From Acidobacteriota bacterium (GTDB lineage Bacteria; Acidobacteriota; Aminicenantia; Aminicenantales; Saccharicenantaceae): 64,000 nt of DNA. Position 1 is the stretch's first letter. Every line of letters begins with the position of its first letter. The stretch covers positions 1 to 64,000 of the forward strand of contig JBDKSB010000006.1 of the NCBI GenBank assembly GCA_039683095.1, written 5' to 3'. Shown here one piece after another: positions 51,521 through 59,014 of the stretch. The notes beneath the pieces were generated by a model. That model did not search any database. It saw only the letters and a program-made list of their open reading frames with translations, and had not been told where the DNA came from. The position numbers were made by a program, and so were the translations under genes.

Positions 51521-52389
51521 CGGGTCTCTCCCGGTCTCGGGCGACGGAAGCCGGGCGGAGCCGGGCCGCCGGCCTCCGGGCCGCGGTCAGGGGGGCGGCG
51601 CTGGCCGCGGTCATGGGCACGGCCCTGGCTGCCGCCTCGTGCCGGAGCGGGCCGCCGGCGGCCGGCTCTGACCCGTGCCGGACCTTCCTCTGCGACCACG
51701 ACGGCATAATCCGCGGCGGCACGGCCGCGCGCCGGCTGTCGCTCATCTTCACCGGCGGGTCGTTCGCCGACGGCGGCGAGGTCATCCGCCGGACCCTGCG
51801 GGAGGAAGGCGTCAAGGCCGCCTTCTTCTTCACCGGGGACTTCTACAGGACGCCGGAATTCGACGGGACGATCCGGGGGCTCATCGCCGACGGGCATTAC
51901 CTCGGCGCCCATTCCGACAAGCACCTGCTCTACTGCCCCTGGGAGGACCGGGAAAAGACGCTGGTCGGCCGCGACGAGTTCCGGGCCGACATCGAGGCCA
52001 ATTTCCGGGAGATGGCCCGCTTCGGCATCCGGCGGGAGAACGCCCGCTTCTTCATCCCGCCCTACGAGTGGTACAACCGCGACATCGCCGCCTGGGCCCG
52101 GGGGATGGGCCTGGCCCTCTTCAATTTCACGCCGGGCACGTCCTCCAACGCCGACTACACGACGCCGTCCATGCCCGAGTACCTTCCGTCGCAAACGATC
52201 TACGACCGCATCCTGGCCTACGAGGAAAAGGACCCCCGCGGCCTCAACGGCTTCCTCCTTCTCGTCCACATCGGGACCGACCCCGAGCGCACGGACAAGT
52301 TCTACCTGCGCCTCGGCGATCTCATCAGGGAGCTCGAGAAGCGCGGCTACGAGTTCGTCCGCATCGACGAATTATTGCGCTTGGAATAG
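51517..52389 (+). CDS. NodB/CE4-type polysaccharide deacetylase-family lipoprotein
   Basis: The 290-residue protein has a lipoprotein-like N-terminus (Cys42 after an Ala-rich helix) and a NodB-type barrel. The metal motif HSDKH is at residues 132-136, and later segments PPYEWYN and NFTPGTSSNADYT are clear. The first NodB motif, normally TFDDG, aligns best with SFADG at 82-86. The catalytic-base Asp would then be Ala84 while the metal Asp85 stays. Either another residue acts as base or the protein binds without deacetylating. Its ATG overlaps the GH2 stop (ATGA), showing coupled expression. Confidence 0.8.
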   Translation: MTGLSRSRATEAGRSRAAGLRAAVRGAALAAVMGTALAAASCRSGPPAAGSDPCRTFLCDHDGIIRGGTAARRLSLIFTGGSFADGGEVIRRTLREEGVKAAFFFTGDFYRTPEFDGTIRGLIADGHYLGAHSDKHLLYCPWEDREKTLVGRDEFRADIEANFREMARFGIRRENARFFIPPYEWYNRDIAAWARGMGLALFNFTPGTSSNADYTTPSMPEYLPSQTIYDRILAYEEKDPRGLNGFLLLVHIGTDPERTDKFYLRLGDLIRELEKRGYEFVRIDELLRLE

Positions 52390-52453
52390 CGGGGAAATAC
52401 GGCCGCTCAGCTGACGCCGGAAACGCTTAGGCCGCCGAGCCGGGACTCGGGAG

Positions 52454-54544
52454 CTACTTTTTCTTGATCGAGTCGACGAGCGCCCGGAGCTTGTCCTGGC
52501 CGGGGTTGATCTCGAGCGATTTCGTCCAGGCCGCGAGGGCCTCGGCCGTGTTCCCGAGCTGGTAGTGGCAGGTGCCCAGCCAGTTCAGGATATCGATGTT
52601 GGCGCCGAAGCGGGCCAGGTAGTCCGCATAGTGCTTGATCGCCTCCTGATATTCGCCGAGGGCGTGACAGGCCTGGCCGTAGAGCGCCGGGACCTCGGGC
52701 GCCGGGGCCTCGGCGCCCGTCCAGGGCCCGAGGACCTCCTTGACGCGCCGGTAATCCTTCAACCGGAAGAGCGCCTGGGCGTAGGCCACGGCGATGTCGG
52801 GCCGCCGCGGGGCGCGGGCCTGGGCCGCGGCCAGCCTGGCCCTGGCGGTTTCCAGGTCGCCCAGGTTCATTGCCTGGAGCCCAGTGGCGAAAAGGTCCTC
52901 CCCGCCCTCAGGGGCCGCGCCGACGCTGGAGACGACGCGCGGCCGGGGCACCGCCGGGGCGGGCGAAACCTCGAAGTTCTCCTTGGCCGAGGCCATCTCC
53001 CGCCCCTGGCCGTCGAGGAGGGTCACCCGGGCCTGATAATAGCCGGGCGGGAAATCCGCGAGGGGCTGGGGCTCGATCACGGTCTCGCCGGCCGGGCCGG
53101 CCGCCAGGCGCGCGGTCCTCGTCCGGAACGGCTTGTCCTCCCGGAGGAAATCGTAGCGCAGCGAGGCCGAGCTCCGGAGCGCCTCGGTCGCCCCGTAGAC
53201 CTGGAAGAAAAGGATGAGCCGGTCGGCGGAGGCGAAGGTCTTCTGCGCCTGGCACAGGAGCTGGGTCTGGCCGGCCTTGAACGGCACGCGCTCGCCGGCC
53301 GCGCCGGACGGCCGGCTCTCGGCCCCGTAGGCCAGGAGCAGCGGGCTCAGCCGCGCGCTCCCGCCGGGCTCCGGGACGTCGATCGTCTGGGACGAGCCGG
53401 TGAACTCCTTGGACAGGACGTTCTTGACCAGGATGTCGAAGTTGTAGCGGCCTGGGAGGAGCGGGAAGGCGTCCTGCACGGACAGCGATTGGGCCCGGAC
53501 GCTCTCGAGCTCGGCGGCCGTCAGGCTGACCGGGAAATCCTTGTCGAACTGGTAGACCGTCCTGCCGGTCCCGTCGGAGACCCGGCCGGTCAGCCGGAAG
53601 CGGACCTCGTAGCCCCCGCCGGACTCCTCAGCGGTGATCCGGGCCGGCTCGATCGTGTAATTAACGAAGCTCGCGCCGTCCGGATCGCGGATGACCTGGA
53701 CCAGCATCTGGCCGGCGACGTAGTTGGCCGTGTACTCGACGTCGACGAAATCCTTGTATTTCAGGATGGCGTCGGCGTAGGCGGTCTCGACCTTCTTCTG
53801 CGGCGCCGCGTAGATCTGGGCCATCAGCCGGTTCGAGGCCAGCGATTCGCGGCCCGGGTAGACGGTCTCGCCCGGGATCAGGCTCAGGGTCTGGGGCGCC
53901 AGGTTCGGGGCCAGCTCCTTGAGGGCCTTGTAGGCGGCCTGATCGGAGGACGAGGCCCCGGTCCCGCGGGCCGAGTCCCGGTAGCCGCCCATCATGTCGG
54001 CGACCAGGCTGCCCGGGCCGTCCCCGGCCGGCGAATAGAGGATGAAATCGCCCGTGCCGTTGCGCTTGAAGAAGATGACGTTGAACCCGGCCGGCAGGCC
54101 GAGCGATTGATCGCCGAGATAGAACCAGATCTCGACCGGGTAGACGCCGTTGATGTCGGTGAACGCCTCGACGTTCTTCGGCGGGCCGAGGAGGATGTAG
54201 ATGCGGCCGCGGTCAGTCTTCCAGCCGGGGACCGGCGTTGACCGTCCGTAGACGGAGTTGGCGTAATTCAGGCGCTTGTAGTGCTCCTCCTCGTACTCGT
54301 TGCGCGGCGTCGCCGGGTCGGGGTCGCGGTGCTTCCAGAAGGCCTCGACGAAGATGTCCCGCTCCCTGTCGGTCTGGAGCTTGAGGAAGACCTCCCGCTC
54401 GTGCTTGGTGATGAGGTACGGGACCTCCTCGTTGAGCCACTTGTCGTAGCGGTCCGGCAGGGACGGCTTGGGCTGGCCGGCGGCGGGGGCGGCTGAAAGG
54501 GCGAGGAGGAGCAGGAGGGCGGCGAGACGCTTGGTCGCGATCAT
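52454..54544 (-). CDS. GWxTD-domain secreted protein with C-terminal TPRs
   Basis: The 696-residue protein has a signal peptide ending in AAG. The GWxTD domain (about 30-190) contains KWLNEEVPYLIT, AFWKHRDPDPATPRNEY and the name-giving GWKTDRGRIYILLGPP. A beta-rich middle region and C-terminal TPR repeats (about 560-690, for example LNWLGTCHYQLGNTAEALAA) follow. The function of GWxTD proteins is unknown; they are common in Acidobacteriota, Aminicenantota and related phyla. The frame opens with GTG at 54550; the ATG at 54544 with GAGGTG ahead is preferred. It is transcribed in the same direction as the TonB-dependent receptor, but a terminator separates them. Confidence 0.88.
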   Translation of the reverse strand: MIATKRLAALLLLLALSAAPAAGQPKPSLPDRYDKWLNEEVPYLITKHEREVFLKLQTDRERDIFVEAFWKHRDPDPATPRNEYEEEHYKRLNYANSVYGRSTPVPGWKTDRGRIYILLGPPKNVEAFTDINGVYPVEIWFYLGDQSLGLPAGFNVIFFKRNGTGDFILYSPAGDGPGSLVADMMGGYRDSARGTGASSSDQAAYKALKELAPNLAPQTLSLIPGETVYPGRESLASNRLMAQIYAAPQKKVETAYADAILKYKDFVDVEYTANYVAGQMLVQVIRDPDGASFVNYTIEPARITAEESGGGYEVRFRLTGRVSDGTGRTVYQFDKDFPVSLTAAELESVRAQSLSVQDAFPLLPGRYNFDILVKNVLSKEFTGSSQTIDVPEPGGSARLSPLLLAYGAESRPSGAAGERVPFKAGQTQLLCQAQKTFASADRLILFFQVYGATEALRSSASLRYDFLREDKPFRTRTARLAAGPAGETVIEPQPLADFPPGYYQARVTLLDGQGREMASAKENFEVSPAPAVPRPRVVSSVGAAPEGGEDLFATGLQAMNLGDLETARARLAAAQARAPRRPDIAVAYAQALFRLKDYRRVKEVLGPWTGAEAPAPEVPALYGQACHALGEYQEAIKHYADYLARFGANIDILNWLGTCHYQLGNTAEALAAWTKSLEINPGQDKLRALVDSIKKK

Positions 54545-54589
54545 GGGCACCTCGCCCCTACTCTAGCGGATTCGCAGGCTTTCGACAAT

Positions 54590-54626
54590 CAAAAGAGAGC
54601 CCGGAGGGCGCCGGCCCTCCGGGCTC
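54590..54626 (-). terminator. Intrinsic terminator after the TonB-dependent receptor
   Basis: On the minus strand a 12-base perfect stem (54597-54608 with 54615-54626, core GAGCCCGGAGGG) is followed by TCTTTTGATT. It ends the receptor transcript 24 bases after its stop. Confidence 0.88.
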
Positions 54627-54649
54627 CGAGGTTCTGTGCGCGCGGGCCC

Positions 54650-57600
54650 CTAGAACTCGTACAGGAAGCTCAGCCGGAACGATCGGGGCGCGACGATGCC
54701 GCCGACCTTGCCGAACTCGTACTGATAATCGATGGAGGTCGGCGTGTTGGTGTTGAACAGGTTGAAGACGTCGAGGACGACGTGGACCGCCCCGTACTTG
54801 GCGATGGGGATGGCCTTCTCCAGCCGGAAGTCCAGGATGGCCTGGGTCGGCAGGTAGAGCGGATGGTCCGATCCGACGATGTACCCGGTGCCAGCGCCGA
54901 TGACGCTGTTAGCCGGGTTGCTCCACTCCGAGTGGACAGGGATGTCCACGAGCTCCCAGACCGGGCGGCCGGTGTGCAGGCGGAAGCGGGCGCCCAGATC
55001 CACCTCGACGCCCGGGACGGTGTACGACCCGGACAGCTTGAACTCGAACTTGGGGGTGAACGGCAGCGGGCCGGTCATGTTGTTGATCGTGTAGTTCAGC
55101 GAGCTCATCCAGTTGTTGTCGGTGACCATCGGGCCTTCGAAGTTCATGTCCTGGGAGTAGATGCGGTTGGCCATGCCCTTCGAATGGGAGTAGAGCAAGG
55201 AGCCCAGCATCTGCCAGCGGTGCGCGTAGCGCTTGTTGAAGACGAGCTGGTAGCCCTGGAAGTCGCGCTTGGGCTTGATCCCGTCGAATGACCTCATGTT
55301 CTCGACCCGGTAGTCGGAGTTCTGTCCGATCCAGTGGATGTCGGAGCCGTTGACCTCGCCGTCCTGGTTGTAGTCGAGCCACTTGATGCTGTAGAGCTCG
55401 ACCGTGTTGCCGTCGAGGTCGGTGAACGGCACGCGGTCATAGGGCCAGTAATCGCCCGCGGCCAGGTCGAGCGCCGGGACGCCGGTCCGCAGGACCGGGA
55501 TGTTGGCGAAGATATCGGCCGAATGCTTGAGGATGAAGGTGCCGCTGACCGAGAAGTCCTTGAGGATCTCCCGCTCGAGGCTGACCGTGAACTGGTCGGT
55601 GAACTGGTCCTTGAGGTTCGGGTCGGTGTTCAGCCTCCAGGAGAAGCGGTCCGACGGCGCGTAGCTGACGGTATCGTAGGGCTCCAGGCTGCCGACCACC
55701 CGGGCCGCGGCCCGGGTCTCGTTCGTGTCGATCAAGCCGTCGCCGTTGAGGTCGGCCTGGTCCCAGGGGACGCTGTAGAACTCGGTGGTGCGGGTGACGA
55801 GCGGGGCGTCCGGGCCGTAGCGGCGGAGGTACTCGACCGTGATCGGCAGATAGTAGCGGCCGTAGCTCATCCGGGCGATGGTCTTGGCGTCCTTGGTCAG
55901 CTGGTAGGTCAGGCCGAGGCGCGGCGACCAGGTCCTGAAGTCGAAGATATTCGGCGTATCGTCCCGGACCCGGAGGACCGTCGGGTGGCCGATGTCCGTG
56001 GGCGTGGTCAGGGGCGCGTATTCGAAGCCGTGGCCGTACTTCGTCGTCATCCGGTCGTAGCGCAGCCCCAGGTTGACGGTCAGCCGCTTGACCGGGTTCC
56101 ACTGGTCGTCGAAGAAGAAGGCCAGCGAGTCGGACGTGGCCACGGTCAGGAACGGATTGACGGCGTCATGGTAGTTGTAGAAGATGAGGCCCGTGTCGCC
56201 GTACCAGCTCTGCATGTACCCGACGTTCTGGGTCCAGCGATAGGGATAGAGGAAGTTGCAATAGTTCTGGAAGTAGCCGTTCAGGGTGTTGCTGCGGCCC
56301 TTGGTGAACTGGGCCCCGAACTTGATGTCGTGCTCCCCGAGGAAGTTCTCGGCGTAGTGGGAGCCGTCGACCTGGATGGTCTGCCGCATCGACTTCCAGC
56401 CCTCGATGTAGGGGAAGGCGCCGTTGATGCCGTAGGTCGCCCATTTCCACCAGTTGATGTAGCCGGGGTGGTCCGGGGCGTCCGAGGGGACGTGCGGCGT
56501 GTCGTTGGTCCAGAATCCCAGGTACTTGGCCGTGATGATGGTCGTGCTGGTCGGCAGGAACTGCCACTGGCCCGAGACGGTGTCGTTCCCGGTCGCGACG
56601 CCGTAGGTCATCGAGGTGTCCCACTGGGGCTCGCTGCCCCAGCTGCCGCCGCTGTAGTCGCTGTTCTCGTGGTGGTACGAGATCCAGGCCCGGTGCTTGG
56701 TGAAAGGCTCGGCCGAGACCTTGAGGTCCCAGTACTTCGAGTTGCTGGGGACCGGGATGCTCCAGCGGGCCCGGTGGCTGACCGCGTTGTAGTAGTCGAA
56801 GCCGCCGTAGAACCAGATCTTGTCCTTGACGACCGGCCCGCCCAGGGTGGCGTTGATCTCGTAGTCGCGGTCGCCGGACACCGGCGCGCCGTAGAGATTG
56901 TTGGCCGGGGAGTCAGGTTTGGTGATCCAGAGCCAGCTCTTGCCGTAGGTCTCGGCATCGCCCGGCATGTTCGAATGCCGCCATTTGACCGGCTCGAAAT
57001 AGACGCCGGCGTTGCCGTGGAAGCTGTTGCTCCCGGACTTCGTCAGGACGTCAATGGCCGCGCCCGAGAAGCTGCCGTACTCGGCCTTGGATCCGAGGGC
57101 GACGACGCGGACCTCCTCGACGGCGTTGTAGTTGACCTTGACCAGGGAGCCGAAGGACGAGCCGCGGGGGTTGGTGGCGTTGACGCCGTTGACCAGGAAG
57201 ACGTTCTCGTTCGACGAGCCGCTATAGGCCGTCGGGCTCGGGAGCCAGCCGGCGTTGCTGCCGTGGTCGAACATGCCCGGCGTCGTCAGCGACAGGTCGT
57301 AGAACGCGTCACGGCTGGTCGGCAGCCGGCTGATCATCTGGTTCTCGAGCTTGGAGTCGATGGCCGAGCTCTTGGTGTCGATGATCGGGCTGGCCGCCAG
57401 GACCGTGATCTGCTCCTCGATCGAGCCCGGCTCCATATTCAGGTTGACCTCCATGGCGCCGCCGGCCGAGATGCCGACCTTGTCCTGCACGGTGGTCTTG
57501 AAGCCCGGCAGGCTGGCCGCGATCTTGTAAACCCCGACCGGCAGGTTGAGGAAGACATAGGTGCCCTTGGCGGAGGTGACCGTCGCCCGCTTGCCCGAGA

Positions 57601-57775
57601 TCAAGGCCGGACTGGTGATCTCGACGGAAACGCCCGGAAGCGGCTCTCCCGAGGCCTCCGTGATCGTGCCCGTGAGCTTGCCGTCCAGGATGGACTGGGC
57701 CCGGGCCGCGGGGACGGCGACGAAAGCCAGGCAAACCGCAGCGGTGATCATGCCCACTAGGAGTTTTTTCGCCAT
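54650..57775 (-). CDS. TonB-dependent receptor with carboxypeptidase-regulatory-like N-terminal domain
   Basis: The 1041-residue outer-membrane protein has a signal peptide (MAKKLLVGMITAAVCLAF) and a carboxypeptidase-regulatory-like beta domain (about 28-110, GKLTGTITEASGEPLPGVSV). A plug domain follows (about 120-240, with FLVNGVNATNPRG), then a large beta barrel ending in an aromatic residue (LSFLYEF). This class imports large ligands such as glycans or siderophores with TonB energy. No SusD partner is nearby, as usual outside Bacteroidota. The ATG at 57775 has AGGAGAAG; the frame stays open far upstream but that part is leader. A promoter at 58015-58044 would give a leader of about 230 bases. 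Confidence 0.92.
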   Translation of the reverse strand: MAKKLLVGMITAAVCLAFVAVPAARAQSILDGKLTGTITEASGEPLPGVSVEITSPALISGKRATVTSAKGTYVFLNLPVGVYKIAASLPGFKTTVQDKVGISAGGAMEVNLNMEPGSIEEQITVLAASPIIDTKSSAIDSKLENQMISRLPTSRDAFYDLSLTTPGMFDHGSNAGWLPSPTAYSGSSNENVFLVNGVNATNPRGSSFGSLVKVNYNAVEEVRVVALGSKAEYGSFSGAAIDVLTKSGSNSFHGNAGVYFEPVKWRHSNMPGDAETYGKSWLWITKPDSPANNLYGAPVSGDRDYEINATLGGPVVKDKIWFYGGFDYYNAVSHRARWSIPVPSNSKYWDLKVSAEPFTKHRAWISYHHENSDYSGGSWGSEPQWDTSMTYGVATGNDTVSGQWQFLPTSTTIITAKYLGFWTNDTPHVPSDAPDHPGYINWWKWATYGINGAFPYIEGWKSMRQTIQVDGSHYAENFLGEHDIKFGAQFTKGRSNTLNGYFQNYCNFLYPYRWTQNVGYMQSWYGDTGLIFYNYHDAVNPFLTVATSDSLAFFFDDQWNPVKRLTVNLGLRYDRMTTKYGHGFEYAPLTTPTDIGHPTVLRVRDDTPNIFDFRTWSPRLGLTYQLTKDAKTIARMSYGRYYLPITVEYLRRYGPDAPLVTRTTEFYSVPWDQADLNGDGLIDTNETRAAARVVGSLEPYDTVSYAPSDRFSWRLNTDPNLKDQFTDQFTVSLEREILKDFSVSGTFILKHSADIFANIPVLRTGVPALDLAAGDYWPYDRVPFTDLDGNTVELYSIKWLDYNQDGEVNGSDIHWIGQNSDYRVENMRSFDGIKPKRDFQGYQLVFNKRYAHRWQMLGSLLYSHSKGMANRIYSQDMNFEGPMVTDNNWMSSLNYTINNMTGPLPFTPKFEFKLSGSYTVPGVEVDLGARFRLHTGRPVWELVDIPVHSEWSNPANSVIGAGTGYIVGSDHPLYLPTQAILDFRLEKAIPIAKYGAVHVVLDVFNLFNTNTPTSIDYQYEFGKVGGIVAPRSFRLSFLYEF

Positions 57776-58008
57776 TACTTTCTTCTCCTGTCTCTCTTGT
57801 TCCCACTGATTCCATGCCCCCGCGGGCGCCGGCCCGGCGGGAACGGCCTCTCCGCCATTATGATAGCCACGCCACCCCTTTCTCACCTCCCCCCGCGGCA
57901 AGATGGACGTTTAGAAATAAAACAAGACAGGAACCAAGGTCATGAGCGGGAAAAACACATCGCTCCGCATGGCTTCAGGATTCTGCCGTTTGGCTCGCCT
58001 CTCCCTCT
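57776..58008 (-). other. Long 5' leader of the receptor gene
   Basis: If transcription starts near 58008 the untranslated leader is about 233 bases. It is purine-rich near the gene and GC-rich in the middle, with CCCGCCGGGC-type inverted segments. I recognise no known riboswitch. Confidence 0.4.
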
Positions 58009-58014
58009 GTCCGG

Positions 58015-58044
58015 ATTCTATACATTTGGCCCCGGAGTTGTCAA
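58015..58044 (-). promoter_or_regulatory. Sigma-70 promoter of the receptor gene
   Basis: On the minus strand TTGACA (58039-58044) is followed after 18 bases by TAGAAT (58015-58020). An overlapping TATAGA at 16-base spacing is also possible. It begins five bases after the stop codon of the upstream TPR gene. Confidence 0.7.
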
Positions 58045-58048
58045 GGCG

Positions 58049-59011
58049 CTACTTCTTGATCTGGGACTTCAGCGATTCGATGAGGTCCCCTAGGAACTTG
58101 ACGCGCTCCGGATCCGTCACGCCCGCCCTGGCCTTTTCGAGGTACTCGACGGCCTTGAGGAAGTCGGACTTGTTGACATAGCAGCGTCCGGCCATCTCAA
58201 GATAGGCAGGATCGTCCGGCTTCAGGGCCAGGGCCTTCTCGAAGCTGGCCAGGGCCTCGTCGACCCGGTTCAGCCCGAACAGGACGAGGCCGGAGTTATA
58301 GAGCAGGTCGGCGTTGGAAGGGTCCAGGGCGGCGGCCTTGCCGTATTGGGCCAGGGCCTGCTCGGGCTTGTTCTGGCGCTGGTAGCAGGCGCCCAGCTGG
58401 AAGAAAGCGGCGGCGAACGTCGGGCTGAGCTCGGTGACCTTGATGAAGTCGGCCGCGGCCTCTTCGATCATGTTCTTGCGGAGCAAGGCGATCCCCGAGA
58501 GATAGAGGGCGTTGGGATCCTGCGGGTTCTTGTCGAGCACGGCCTTGAGCGAGGCCAGCGCGCCGTCGTAATCGCCCTGCCGGATCTTCTCGGAACCTTC
58601 CTTCACCCCGGACTCGGCCTCCTTGAGACGGGCTACCTCCCGGACGAGCGCCTCCGTGGCCATGACGACAGGCGGGATCTCGACCTTCTCCATCTGGGCC
58701 TGGGGCGTCAGGAGCTTCCACTCGTCCTCCTTGTCCGCGTAGCCTTCCTTCTTGAAGACGACCTTGTAGTCGCCGCGGGGCAGGCCGACGAACTTGAAGC
58801 CGCCCTTCTTGTCGGTCTTGGTCGAGAAGCTGCGGCTGGAAACCGTGTCGCGGATGGTGACCTCGACGCCGGCGACGGCGTGCTTCTGGGGGTCGATGAC
58901 CGTGCCGGCGACGTGGTACTCCCGGTACTGGGCGGCCAGGGGCGCGGCCAGGAAAACGCCAGAGGCGATGACCGCCGCCGCTAAGCCGTTAAGGCCGATT
59001 CGGGATCTCAT
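58049..59011 (-). CDS. Secreted carboxypeptidase-regulatory-like/TPR protein
   Basis: The 320-residue protein has a signal peptide (ending PLAAQ) and a carboxypeptidase-regulatory-like beta domain (about 32-100, AGTVIDPQKHAVAGVEVTI). At least four TPR units follow (about 140-310, for example PNALYLSGIALLRKNMIEEA). Both parts are protein or glycan interaction modules, so a scaffolding role in the envelope is likely. The ATG at 59011 has AAGGAGTGAGCC before it; this site overlaps the stop codon of the sulfatase-like gene, three bases away. It is the last gene of the GH116-like/sulfatase-like/TPR transcript. Confidence 0.85.
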   Translation of the reverse strand: MRSRIGLNGLAAAVIASGVFLAAPLAAQYREYHVAGTVIDPQKHAVAGVEVTIRDTVSSRSFSTKTDKKGGFKFVGLPRGDYKVVFKKEGYADKEDEWKLLTPQAQMEKVEIPPVVMATEALVREVARLKEAESGVKEGSEKIRQGDYDGALASLKAVLDKNPQDPNALYLSGIALLRKNMIEEAAADFIKVTELSPTFAAAFFQLGACYQRQNKPEQALAQYGKAAALDPSNADLLYNSGLVLFGLNRVDEALASFEKALALKPDDPAYLEMAGRCYVNKSDFLKAVEYLEKARAGVTDPERVKFLGDLIESLKSQIKK

Positions 59012-59014
59012 GGC

